In this document: piece after piece, positions 26,430 through 34,819 of the stretch
Position numbering within the stretch: the first letter of the stretch is position 1
Layout: the number at the start of each line of letters is the position of its first letter
Origin: an uncultured Opitutia bacterium
GTDB taxonomy: Bacteria > Verrucomicrobiota > Verrucomicrobiia > Opitutales > Opitutaceae
Assembly: GCA_903834135.1 (NCBI GenBank)
Contig: CAILHZ010000025.1
Location: 40,897 to 104,896, forward strand
Direction of reading: 5' to 3'
DNA: 64,000 nucleotides
Program-made: the position numbers and the translations under genes
The notes under the pieces: generated by a model
The model's input: the letters and a program-made list of their open reading frames with translations, nothing else
Told to the model about the DNA's origin: nothing
Databases searched by the model: none

Positions 26430-26813
26430 ATGAAAGTGGAATTAGCGAAAGAAGTTAGCTTAAGGTATAACTCTAAAGTTATTCTCAAGCATAAAACAAA
26501 AGTTGTTCAGTTCCCTGTATCTGAAATTGCCTATATTCTAACACAGGGAGCATATACGCAACTTAGATGCATAAACGGCAAAAAGACACTTATAACGCGT
26601 AGGATTAATGTGTGGGAAAAGATATTGCCTAAGAAATACTTTTGTAGAGTAGATCGTTTTCAAATTATTAATTTAAATTGTGTTAATGAAGTTATGCGAG
26701 AAGCCATCAATCTGACACGCGTGTCAATTCTTGGTTTATCAGAGCCAATCTTGATTAAACGAGTTGGCACTGAACGTTTAAAGGCCGCTCTATTACGTCG
26801 TTTCAACGTTTAA
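26430..26813 (+). CDS. LytTR DNA-binding domain protein without receiver
   Basis: A 127-residue protein consisting almost wholly of a LytTR domain. It is roughly two-thirds identical by eye to the carboxy half of the regulator just upstream (shared GAYT, INGKK-LITRRI, YFCRVDRFQI-NLNCVNEV, IGTERL/VGTERL). It starts at ATG 26430 with a short lead (MKVELAKEVSL) and has no sensor or receiver part. It probably arose by partial tandem duplication and could bind the same sites as its neighbour, modulating it. It lies just upstream of two large surface-protein genes on the same strand. Confidence 0.85.
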   Translation: MKVELAKEVSLRYNSKVILKHKTKVVQFPVSEIAYILTQGAYTQLRCINGKKTLITRRINVWEKILPKKYFCRVDRFQIINLNCVNEVMREAINLTRVSILGLSEPILIKRVGTERLKAALLRRFNV

Positions 26814-26837
26814 TTATGCCGTTTCGGCAAATAATTA
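26811..26837 (+). repeat. Hairpin after the second LytTR gene (copy 2)
   Basis: TAATTATGCCG-TTT-CGGCAAATAATTA, beginning at the stop codon of the gene. The stem core GCCG/CGGC is improved relative to copy 1 (GCCG...CAGC). It has the shape of a terminator but lacks a T-run. Confidence 0.6.
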
Positions 26838-26951
26838 TTAACTTAGTTTAAGTAAATATAAAGATCTACTTAGATGGTGCGAAATTAGCTAGTCCACAAA
26901 GTCATCACTACTCGGCATACATCTTCTTCAATTAAAAATCTAACTTCACAC

Positions 26952-29708
26952 ATGAAATATAATACTAGGTATTCTCGTGGGTATATTTTTGTAGATTTAT
27001 TAAAACGAGTTAAATATTTCTTAGCTTTAATTTCTATATGTTTTCCGTGTGTCCTGAAGGCTCAAGTTCCACAGATTATTAGTTTTCAGGGCCAAATTAC
27101 ATCGGGGGGGGCTCTGTTTAATGGATCAGGTTTGTTTGCCTTTGCTTTAGTTAATTCTGCCGGAAGTGTTACGTACTGGAGTAATGATAACACTAGTGTA
27201 GCAGGCTCTCAGCCCTCTGCAGCCGTTAGTCTTACTGTCAGTAATGGGGTTTATACTGTCTTGCTCGGCGACACTTCGATCCCACATATGAACATAGTAT
27301 CTAGCAGTGTTTTTAGTAATTCAGATGTTAGGCTTAGGGTTTGGTTTAATGATGGGACTCATGGTTTCCAGCTGCTTAGTCCTGATCAAAGAATAGCTTC
27401 AGTTGGTTATGCTATGCAGGCAGATAGCTTAGCCATAGGGGCTACTGTATCAGCGAGTGCTATCACTGGCACAATTTTAGCTGACGTTCTACCAGCACGT
27501 TCTGGTAGTGGTAATTTAGTACTAGCAAATTCTGCGACTCTAGTGACACCTAATTTAGGAACGCCTTCGTATGTTAACTTAGCAAACGCTTCAGGTTTGT
27601 TAGTTCCTGCGACAAGCGTGACGGGTAGTTTTTCGAATAATCAATTAACTAATAATTCGATTACACTAATTGCAGGTTCTGGATTATCAGGTGGTGGAAT
27701 AGTTACTTTAGGACAAGCTATTACTCTTAATGCTAATGTAACAGGTAATTCAAATCAACTCTTAGCAAATAATGGAATAGGTGGGTTTAGTAATATAACG
27801 GTTGGCTCAGGATTGTCGTTAAGCGGTAGTACGCTTACTGGTGGTTCAGTCGTAGCAGTTACAACAAACAATCAAAGTGGTGTGATCACATCTATTAGTA
27901 ACAGTACAACAACACCGAATATTAGAATAAGTCTGGGAGATATAACACCAAATAGTGTTAACGGTATTACTTTAGCTGGTGGCTCAGGAATAATAAACAC
28001 GGCTAGTTATAATTTAAACTTAGCGCAGTCGGGGACTTTAGGAACAGCAGCCTATCAGAATACAAGTGCGTTTGACGCAGCTGGTTCAGCAAGTACAGCG
28101 GTAACTGCATTAAATGCTGCTAATATAACTTCAGGAATTTTACCAGTATCATATGGAGGTACGGGAACAGCATCGAATACAGGAACAGGCAGTTTAGTTC
28201 TATCAACTAATCCAGCGCTAGTGACACCAAATTTAGGTACACCTACGTATGCAAACTTAAGCAATGCTGTAGGATATAATGCTTCAAATATTAGTGGGCA
28301 AATTACTAATAGTCAGTTAACAAGCAATGCTATTACTGTTACTGCGGGTAATGGAATTAGTTTAACTGGAAGTGCAACGCTTGGTGGAAGCTTAACGATT
28401 AACGCCACGAATAATGGAACACTGACTAGTGTTACAACAAACAATCAAAGTGGTGTGATCACATCTATTAGTAACAGTACAACAACACCGAATATTACAA
28501 TAAGCCTGGGAGATATAACACCAAATAGTGTTACAGCAAATGCAGGTATTTATAATTTAATAACTGTTTCAACGTTAAATGGTTATCTTTATGCGACTAC
28601 CCCTACGGGCACTGTGAGTGCTGTAAATACGATTCCAGCAAGTGTCATTGCAGGTAATTTATCTTTGTCGCAATTGCCAGCAAGTGTCGTTGTAACTAGT
28701 ACATCCAATTCAAGTACTGGAATAGGTGATACTGCAATTGGAAATTATGCATTAGCTTCTAATACAACGGGTAATTATAATACAGCTACTGGTTATAGTT
28801 CCTTAAATTATAACACCACTGGTATTGGTAATACAGCTACTGGTTATTATGTATTACGTTCAAACACGACAGGTAATTATAATACAGCTGCAGGCTATTA
28901 TTCTTTGGCTGCTAATTTAACTGGTCCTAATAATACAGCTACTGGTGCTTATACTTTGTATACTAATACAACTGGCTATGCCAATACAGCAATTGGCAAT
29001 AGTGCTTTGTATTCAAATACATATGGAGGTGCTAATACAGCAATTGGATTTAGTTCTATGTATTCCAATTCTAGTGGAGCTAATAATACATCAGTCGGGT
29101 CAAATTCTCTATATGCTAATACGTTGGGTAACTATAATACAGCAACTGGCTATAGAGCTTTGATGGCTAGCACAACAGCTAACAATAATACTGCAAGCGG
29201 TGCTTATGCATTATATCCCAACACAACAGGTGCGAATAATACAGCTGTCGGGATTTATACTTTGAATGCCAACACATCAGGTGCTAATAATACAGCAATT
29301 GGCAGTAATGCTTTGTATACTAATTTAACTGGTAATAATAACACGGCAATTGGTAATAATGCCGGGCAATTATTAACAGGTTCATATAATACATATGTAG
29401 GTTCATATACTGGCAATAGCGCTCTCTACCCATTTAGCACAAATAGTAATTATGTTGTTTTATCAGATGGTGCGGGAAACGTCAGAGGTTATTTCGATAA
29501 TAACGGAACACTTAATGTTGCAGGTGTAGTCGTCATGGCACATTACACTGTAACTGCATTACCTGCGGCCGCATCTTATAAATATGGCGAATGTTTTGTT
29601 TCTGATGCAGTAGAATCTCCTAATACATCATTAGGCAATTCACCTACAAGTGGTGGAAGTACCGTGAGGAAAGTGTACTCAAACGGAACAGCTTGGTTAT
29701 TAGAATAA
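26952..29708 (+). CDS. Secreted fibre-like surface protein with 17-residue TG-x-x-NTA-x-G repeats
   Basis: A 918-residue protein. A signal peptide ends near residue 37 (CFPCVLKAQ), followed by a Verrucomicrobia-type domain at about 38-155 (ISFQGQITSGG ... LRVWFNDGTHGFQLL-PDQRIASVGYAM). The middle (160-585) is low-complexity Gly/Ser/Thr/Asn with tail-fibre-like phrases (VTPNLGTPSY, YGGTGT). Residues 589-809 are 13 copies of a 17-residue unit of the type TGNNNTAIGSNALYSNT, recalling YadA-head-like beta-roll repeats. A short carboxy domain (about 850-918, HYTVTALPAAASYKYGECFV) resembles endings of phage-type fibres. No YadA anchor or chaperone domain was seen. Probably an extracellular adhesin or matrix filament. 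Confidence 0.82.
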   Translation: MKYNTRYSRGYIFVDLLKRVKYFLALISICFPCVLKAQVPQIISFQGQITSGGALFNGSGLFAFALVNSAGSVTYWSNDNTSVAGSQPSAAVSLTVSNGVYTVLLGDTSIPHMNIVSSSVFSNSDVRLRVWFNDGTHGFQLLSPDQRIASVGYAMQADSLAIGATVSASAITGTILADVLPARSGSGNLVLANSATLVTPNLGTPSYVNLANASGLLVPATSVTGSFSNNQLTNNSITLIAGSGLSGGGIVTLGQAITLNANVTGNSNQLLANNGIGGFSNITVGSGLSLSGSTLTGGSVVAVTTNNQSGVITSISNSTTTPNIRISLGDITPNSVNGITLAGGSGIINTASYNLNLAQSGTLGTAAYQNTSAFDAAGSASTAVTALNAANITSGILPVSYGGTGTASNTGTGSLVLSTNPALVTPNLGTPTYANLSNAVGYNASNISGQITNSQLTSNAITVTAGNGISLTGSATLGGSLTINATNNGTLTSVTTNNQSGVITSISNSTTTPNITISLGDITPNSVTANAGIYNLITVSTLNGYLYATTPTGTVSAVNTIPASVIAGNLSLSQLPASVVVTSTSNSSTGIGDTAIGNYALASNTTGNYNTATGYSSLNYNTTGIGNTATGYYVLRSNTTGNYNTAAGYYSLAANLTGPNNTATGAYTLYTNTTGYANTAIGNSALYSNTYGGANTAIGFSSMYSNSSGANNTSVGSNSLYANTLGNYNTATGYRALMASTTANNNTASGAYALYPNTTGANNTAVGIYTLNANTSGANNTAIGSNALYTNLTGNNNTAIGNNAGQLLTGSYNTYVGSYTGNSALYPFSTNSNYVVLSDGAGNVRGYFDNNGTLNVAGVVVMAHYTVTALPAAASYKYGECFVSDAVESPNTSLGNSPTSGGSTVRKVYSNGTAWLLE
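27858..27960 (+). repeat. 103-bp intragenic direct repeat, copy 1
   Basis: Nearly identical (two mismatches by eye) to 28431-28533 within the same gene. Encodes the TTNNQSGVITSISNSTTTPN segment and following residues. Confidence 0.85.
28431..28533 (+). repeat. 103-bp intragenic direct repeat, copy 2
   Basis: Second copy of the element at 27858-27960, 573 bp downstream; in phase, so recombination between copies would delete 191 codons without a frameshift. Confidence 0.85.
28716..29378 (+). repeat. Thirteen tandem 51-bp units
   Basis: Codons 589-809 fall into 13 consecutive units of exactly 17 codons with consensus T-G-x-x-N-T-A-x-G-x-x-x-L-x-x-N-T. The period is kept without indel from first to last unit; a degenerate fourteenth unit (GSYNTYVGSYTG) follows. 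Confidence 0.93.
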
Positions 29709-29720
29709 TATTATCTTATC

Positions 29721-29748
29721 AAAATTAGCTGAAAAACAGCATTTTTAT
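29721..29748 (+). terminator. Possible intrinsic terminator after the fibre gene
   Basis: AAAAT-TA-GCTG, loop of five A, CAGC-ATTTTT, 12 nt after the stop codon. The stem is short with a bulge, so efficiency is uncertain. Confidence 0.45.
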
Positions 29749-29802
29749 AAAACCCTAATCTGTATTCAAAATAATTTTCCAGAATTTGCATTTATTAATA
29801 CG

Positions 29803-32800
29803 ATGGCTAATAAATGTATAAATTTCTTAGTTCGTATTTTATATATTAGTACAGCTTTTCTTGTACCTATTTTACAGGCTAGCGTAAGTTCTAGTACAAA
29901 TTATTCTTTACAAGAAGTAAGTCTGAATAGCATTGCTGGAGTACAAGCAACCTCGACCAATTATTCTATTTTAGGCTCTGTTGGTGGTATTGTGAGTTCT
30001 ACAAAATCAACTTCTGCAGATTACGCACACAGAAATGGATTTATAAATCAGCTCACTACCGCAGTAGTTCCTCCTGTAGTAGTGAGTATTACACCTGCTT
30101 TTGGTTTAACAAGTGGAGGTAGCTTAGTTACAATAAGTGGATCACATTTCACAGGTGCTAATTCAGTTACAATAGGTACGGAAGCAGCTACTAGTGTAAC
30201 TGTATTAAACGATACAACAATCACAGCACTCACACCTTTAGGTATTGCAGGTTATGCTGATATTGCAGTAGCTATTCCAAATGCAATAGGAGATAGCGCG
30301 GGATTATTTACTTACTATACACCTACATATGTTAGAAGTGCATTAACTGCATCTTGTACAGTGGGATCTACCTTCACGTATTCTATAACGGGTGCTGGAG
30401 GTTCGGGTAACTATTTAGCTAATAGTTTCAGTGCTGCTCCTTTGCCATCAGGCTTAATTATCAATCCAGCTAGCGGTGTCATATCCGGAATTCCTACTTC
30501 TGTTTCTACGACTAATATAAGTATTGGTTTTCAGGATGCTTTGGGTTTCCCAGCTAGCACAGCTACATTAGCACTTACGATTTCACCTAGTGCTGTAATT
30601 ACACCCACTAAAATTGCTGCTGGTATTTCAATTACAAACACTACACAGATCTACACAGGTCTGCCACTCCCAGTCACGACTGCACTCAGTCCATCTAATC
30701 TAAATGCAGCTGTTGTTTACTATCCTGGATTTAGTGTACCTACACAAGCAGGTACTTATTATGTGCTAGTTAATGTGGTAGATAATGCATACTATGGTTC
30801 TCAGTCTTCCGTATTAACGATACTTCCTTCGGCGCAGACTTTATCAATAGGTGCTCCCCTAAGTCTAAAGCGTGATTCTTCAGATATATTAAGTATTGGT
30901 ATTCCTATTTTATTATCGGCTAAAGCCTCAAGTAATGGACCAGTTGTATATTCAATAGAATCAGGCAATGCTACTCTAGTTGGATCAATACTGACTATTT
31001 TAGATGCAAATCCTGTAACTATAATGGCTACACAAGTAGGCTCTAATAATTATTTGCCTGCATCAGCTACAATCACACTTAAAGCGACTGCAGATTCAAC
31101 TAATGGTGGTACTACAACACCTCCTGTAACATTAATTGCTCCATCTATAACCACGCAACCGGCTTCACAAACAGTTTTAGCAGGAGTCTCTACTACATTC
31201 TCAGTAGTAGCTGAAGGTACTGCTCCTACCTATCAATGGTATTTCAATGACACAGCAATCTCAGGTGCTACTACCTCTAATTACACAATTGTATCTCCCT
31301 TAAATATAAATGCCGGATTCTATACAGTCATAGTAGCGAATAGTGCAGGAAGTGTAACTAGCTCTCCAGCAGTACTCACAGTTAACACAGCTCCAAGTAT
31401 AGTAACACAGCCTTCTTCAATGAGTGCAGTCTCTGGTAATACTGCCACTTTTACTGTTGTTGCTACAGGTACAGCTCCACTCACCTACCAGTGGCTTAAG
31501 AATGGCGTAGTAATTCCAAGTGCCACTACTGCAAGTCTTACATTAAGTTCAGTACCTTCTAAAGACGCTACAAGCTATAGCGTTATTGTTACAAACCTGG
31601 TTGGAAGTGTAACCAGTAGTGAGGCAACACTCACAGTTACTCCATTAGTTTTATCTCCAACAATATCGACTCAGCCCAATTCATTAACGATAGCGCAAGG
31701 ATCTCTTGCTAGCTTTACGGTCATTTCTAGCGGTTCAGGTACTCTCAGTTATCAGTGGTATGTAAATGGTAACTTAATCATAGGAGCTACCTCATCAACT
31801 TACACGATTAATAGTACCAGTGCTTCCGATGCAGGTACTTACACTGCTACTGTAACGAATCTAGCAGGATCAATTAGTAGTAATGCTGCAGTCCTAAGCT
31901 TTAACGGGTTAGCGCCTAGGTTGACCATTGTTGCTACAAGTAATCTTAACATAAATATTGGTCAATCTGCTACTTTCTCGGCTATAGCAACTGGAACAGG
32001 AGTACTTAGCTATCAGTGGTACTTGAATGGACAGCTGATTGCTGGAGCTAACTCGTCTAGCTACATAATTCCAATAGTAGTGCTAAAAGATTCAGGAAAT
32101 TATACAGTTTCAGTAACCAATAACTATGGTAGCGCGACAAGTAACCAGTTAACTCTAGCGGTAAATCAATTACCTGCACCACCACTATTCTCTGCACAGC
32201 TTATTAATCAATCCGTTGTTACTGGAGGTAGTTTTACCTTATCAGCAAATGTGACTGCAGCTGGGCAAATTACCTATCAGTGGTACTTAAATGGCCAGCA
32301 AATTGCTGGTGCTACATCATCTTCATACACAGTTGCTCGTGCAACTGAGGCAAATGCTGGCACCTACATTGTTACAGCAATGAATGCAGGTGGTACATCG
32401 ACTTCCTCTGCATTACTAAATGTTATCACTAAAGATCGATTATATAACTTATCAGCTCGTTCAGTTGTAGGTGCATCTAACTTAGTCGTTGGATTTGTTT
32501 CCTCCGGATCAGCAGAAAAATCATTACTGCTACGAGGCGTTGCTCCAGCACTCAATACCTACGGTGTTTCAGGAGTATTAGCTAGTCCTGTACTCACGCT
32601 ATACAATACAGCTGGTACGCCATTAGCATCAAATAGTGCTTGGGGTGGATCTTCAACGTTATCTAATACCTTCACCCAAGTAGGTGCATTCCCGTTAGCA
32701 ACTACATCATCTGATACAGCTTTATTACAAAGTCTGCCTAGTGGTGCATATACAGCAATTGTATCTGGCGCTAATAGTTCAACAGGTGCAGCAATGGTTG

Positions 32801-33231
32801 AAATCTACGATGCCGATCAGGCTGGTGCTACATCACGGCTATTAAATATTTCAGCACGTGGTATGGTCGGTTCTGGTTCATCAATTATGACGGGTGGATT
32901 TGTAATCACCGGGAAAACAACAGAAACAGTTCTAATTCGAGCAGTAGGACCAAGCTTAGTGGCTTACGGAGTAACAGGTGTTTTATTACAACCTACACTA
33001 ACTGTGTATAATTCAGCAGGTAATCCGGTTGCTTCTAATACAGTGTGGGGTGGTGGATCTATACTATCTTCCGCTATGACACAAGTGGGTGCCTTTGCTC
33101 TACCGAGTACTTCAGCAGATTCAGCCGTACTCTTAACGCTTCCAGCTGGTGCATATACAGTGCAGGTATCTGGTGTTGGTGGAACGATGGGCAATGCACT
33201 CATAGAAATCTATGAAGTAAGTAGCCCATAA
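29803..33231 (+). CDS. Large secreted Ig-like/IPT domain surface protein
   Basis: A 1142-residue exported protein. Signal peptide at about 1-28 (FLVPILQAS). Domains in order, approximate: IPT/TIG fold at 90-170 (ITPAFGLTSGGSLVTISGSHF), a putative-Ig domain at 175-265 (LPSGLIINPASGVISGIPT), an MBG-like domain at 270-345, a further beta domain to 435, five Ig-like domains at 445-880 (each with YQWY or YQWL and a DAGTYT-type end), and two copies of the roughly 125-residue opitutal module at 885-1142. The last module also occurs in the protein at 1-1239. No PEP-CTERM or autotransporter anchor seen. Probably adhesion or polysaccharide binding; lies 94 bp after the fibre gene. Confidence 0.85.
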   Translation: MANKCINFLVRILYISTAFLVPILQASVSSSTNYSLQEVSLNSIAGVQATSTNYSILGSVGGIVSSTKSTSADYAHRNGFINQLTTAVVPPVVVSITPAFGLTSGGSLVTISGSHFTGANSVTIGTEAATSVTVLNDTTITALTPLGIAGYADIAVAIPNAIGDSAGLFTYYTPTYVRSALTASCTVGSTFTYSITGAGGSGNYLANSFSAAPLPSGLIINPASGVISGIPTSVSTTNISIGFQDALGFPASTATLALTISPSAVITPTKIAAGISITNTTQIYTGLPLPVTTALSPSNLNAAVVYYPGFSVPTQAGTYYVLVNVVDNAYYGSQSSVLTILPSAQTLSIGAPLSLKRDSSDILSIGIPILLSAKASSNGPVVYSIESGNATLVGSILTILDANPVTIMATQVGSNNYLPASATITLKATADSTNGGTTTPPVTLIAPSITTQPASQTVLAGVSTTFSVVAEGTAPTYQWYFNDTAISGATTSNYTIVSPLNINAGFYTVIVANSAGSVTSSPAVLTVNTAPSIVTQPSSMSAVSGNTATFTVVATGTAPLTYQWLKNGVVIPSATTASLTLSSVPSKDATSYSVIVTNLVGSVTSSEATLTVTPLVLSPTISTQPNSLTIAQGSLASFTVISSGSGTLSYQWYVNGNLIIGATSSTYTINSTSASDAGTYTATVTNLAGSISSNAAVLSFNGLAPRLTIVATSNLNINIGQSATFSAIATGTGVLSYQWYLNGQLIAGANSSSYIIPIVVLKDSGNYTVSVTNNYGSATSNQLTLAVNQLPAPPLFSAQLINQSVVTGGSFTLSANVTAAGQITYQWYLNGQQIAGATSSSYTVARATEANAGTYIVTAMNAGGTSTSSALLNVITKDRLYNLSARSVVGASNLVVGFVSSGSAEKSLLLRGVAPALNTYGVSGVLASPVLTLYNTAGTPLASNSAWGGSSTLSNTFTQVGAFPLATTSSDTALLQSLPSGAYTAIVSGANSSTGAAMVEIYDADQAGATSRLLNISARGMVGSGSSIMTGGFVITGKTTETVLIRAVGPSLVAYGVTGVLLQPTLTVYNSAGNPVASNTVWGGGSILSSAMTQVGAFALPSTSADSAVLLTLPAGAYTVQVSGVGGTMGNALIEIYEVSSP

Positions 33232-33251
33232 AAATACATTAGTTAATTTAC

Positions 33252-33485
33252 ATGAGACAAGAATACATAGAAAAATTTAATATTAATTTCACATTAGATG
33301 AGCTTATTTGCGTCTCTGATTTGGTAAGAGCAAAACTCATACCTATTATAAAATCAGCTGAAGGTATGACAGGCGATTCAGAGGAATGTAAACTTAAGCA
33401 TAAGGAATTAACTTTTGTAAGTGATATTCTCTTAAAGTTGAATAACGAACACCTCGCTTTGCTAAGATACAGAAAACGTACATGA
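33252..33485 (+). CDS. Small hypothetical protein
   Basis: A 77-residue frame beginning 20 bp after the large Ig-domain gene. It is acidic-to-neutral, mostly helical in appearance, with no signal peptide and no recognised domain. The position right after the surface-protein gene on the same strand makes a co-transcribed gene plausible, but coding status rests only on the intact ATG frame and ordinary composition. Confidence 0.5.
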   Translation: MRQEYIEKFNINFTLDELICVSDLVRAKLIPIIKSAEGMTGDSEECKLKHKELTFVSDILLKLNNEHLALLRYRKRT

Positions 33486-33508
33486 AGTATTACTTATCAA
33501 TGCATATT

Positions 33509-33541
33509 AAAACCACAGGCCGTGAAGATCTGGTTTTGTCG
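33509..33541 (+). terminator. Weak possible terminator
   Basis: AAAACCA (33509-33515) pairs with TGGTTTT (33531-33537) around a 15-nt loop, with a few T at its end, 24 nt after the small ORF. Another inverted repeat, TAGCTGAA/TTCAGCTA (33560-33567, 33588-33595), follows. Confidence 0.35.
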
Positions 33542-33713
33542 TAAACGTTAAGCTGAAGATAGCTGAAAGCCAAATCACTGCCTCTAGTTCAGCTATTAAG
33601 TTTCCCGATCATTTAAATGACAGTGAATTAATTATATACCTAAATCTCTAAATTAAGTATGCACTGTTTGAGGCATTGACCTCCTTAACTTGCGAGAGTT
33701 TGCCCATTAAGGC

Positions 33714-34400
33714 TTAGTTCTCTTCGTCAATGGGGCGTTTTAGTTCCTTGCGGCATTCATTAATGACACGTAGCCAAATTTCACGAAGATCGAACAGTCT
33801 TGGAAGGGCAATCTGTGCATATGCCTTAATCTCAGGGTAACTTTGCGTCTTATCCTCACTGATTAATCCCATGGTGTTATTTACAAGACTTAAGGCCCTC
33901 TTAAAGAGACTAATAGCCATAGCATAATCACCAAAATCGAGAGCATGTATACCTTGAATGGCCTGTTCTTCCCCAAGATGCAGATTAGCCATATAGCTCA
34001 TTGCAAGTGGGGTAGGTATCTTTGAAGCGTCCGTGCTGAGTAGCTCCCAAGGTTTACGCAGCCCTGAATACAGTCCCTTAGTTGAAATATAGACGGGATT
34101 CTTATGCAGGGTATACACATCATCGTCATCGACGTAGTCGACTGACTCCTCAAACTCAGCCATTGCTTCATCTGCTTCACTTTCTTGCTCGAGAGATTCA
34201 GCTGATTCCCAGCCCATTTTCTCAGCAACAACGTCAATACGATCGATTCGTTCTATGACTTTAGCATAGAATTCAACATACCGAGTAATGGCATTTTCTT
34301 GCTCCCTAAGGTAGCGTTCCCAGTCAAATTCGTTCCACGCGAGTTCACCGCGGTCTTCCCAATCATTATCTGAAGGAATGTCGGAATCAGAATTTTCCAT
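33714..34400 (-). CDS. Acidic hypothetical protein
   Basis: A 228-residue cytoplasmic protein of unknown function. The first 110 residues are strongly acidic (DNDWEDRGELAWNEFDWERY; EESVDYVDDDDVYTL), and about 125-215 are helical with a TPR-like feel (GIHALDFGDYAMAISLFKRA). No transmembrane segment. It stands alone on the minus strand, divergent from the acylphosphatase gene. I do not recognise the family; a scaffold or regulatory role would be speculation. Confidence 0.7.
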   Translation of the reverse strand: MENSDSDIPSDNDWEDRGELAWNEFDWERYLREQENAITRYVEFYAKVIERIDRIDVVAEKMGWESAESLEQESEADEAMAEFEESVDYVDDDDVYTLHKNPVYISTKGLYSGLRKPWELLSTDASKIPTPLAMSYMANLHLGEEQAIQGIHALDFGDYAMAISLFKRALSLVNNTMGLISEDKTQSYPEIKAYAQIALPRLFDLREIWLRVINECRKELKRPIDEEN

Positions 34401-34519
34401 TAGCTCCTTTCTAAGAAGCTTTAGATGCTGAAAAAAGCAAATTAAAATCGCAGTTTATTCTTAAGTTAAGGTCTGCTTGATAGGTTGCTTTAAAGCCTAT
34501 TTTTGCTAGAAAGTCATAT

Positions 34520-34819
34520 ATGGCAGACGTGTATCATGCTCACGCCTATTTTGAAGGCAGGGTTCAAGGGGTAGGCTTTCGCTATGCCGCCTTGGAGGTA
34601 GCCCGTGAATTTGAGGTATCCGGCTATGTTGAGAATCTAGCCGACGGTAGGGTGCATATTGAAGCCGAAGGTAAACATGCCGAACTGGAGTCTTTTATTT
34701 CTGCAGTTGAAGAGAGGATGGCTCACTTTATTAAGAAAACGAACCGTGATATCGTAGAGCGTTTACCCCAGCTCTCAGGCCTAGAGGTACCGTTATTTAC
34801 AGGATTTGCGATTCGATGA
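34520..34819 (+). CDS. Acylphosphatase
   Basis: A 99-residue small enzyme hydrolysing carboxyl-phosphate bonds. The signature GRVQGVGFRYAA (catalytic Arg at the FR position, about residue 22) and the second motif GYVENLADGRVHIEAEG (catalytic Asn about residue 39) are both present; the family usually reads G-VRN--DG, with Glu for Arg here. The stop codon overlaps the start of menA by 4 bp (ATGA), implying coupling. Confidence 0.92.
   Translation: MADVYHAHAYFEGRVQGVGFRYAALEVAREFEVSGYVENLADGRVHIEAEGKHAELESFISAVEERMAHFIKKTNRDIVERLPQLSGLEVPLFTGFAIR

Noticed and set aside
28716..29378. CRISPR-like array suggested by 51-bp periodicity
   Set aside because: The repeats are in-frame codons of one protein with no unique spacers and no cas genes.
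26952..29708. Idea that the fibre protein marks a prophage
   Set aside because: No capsid, terminase, portal, integrase or lysis genes are nearby, and the protein has a bacterial signal peptide.
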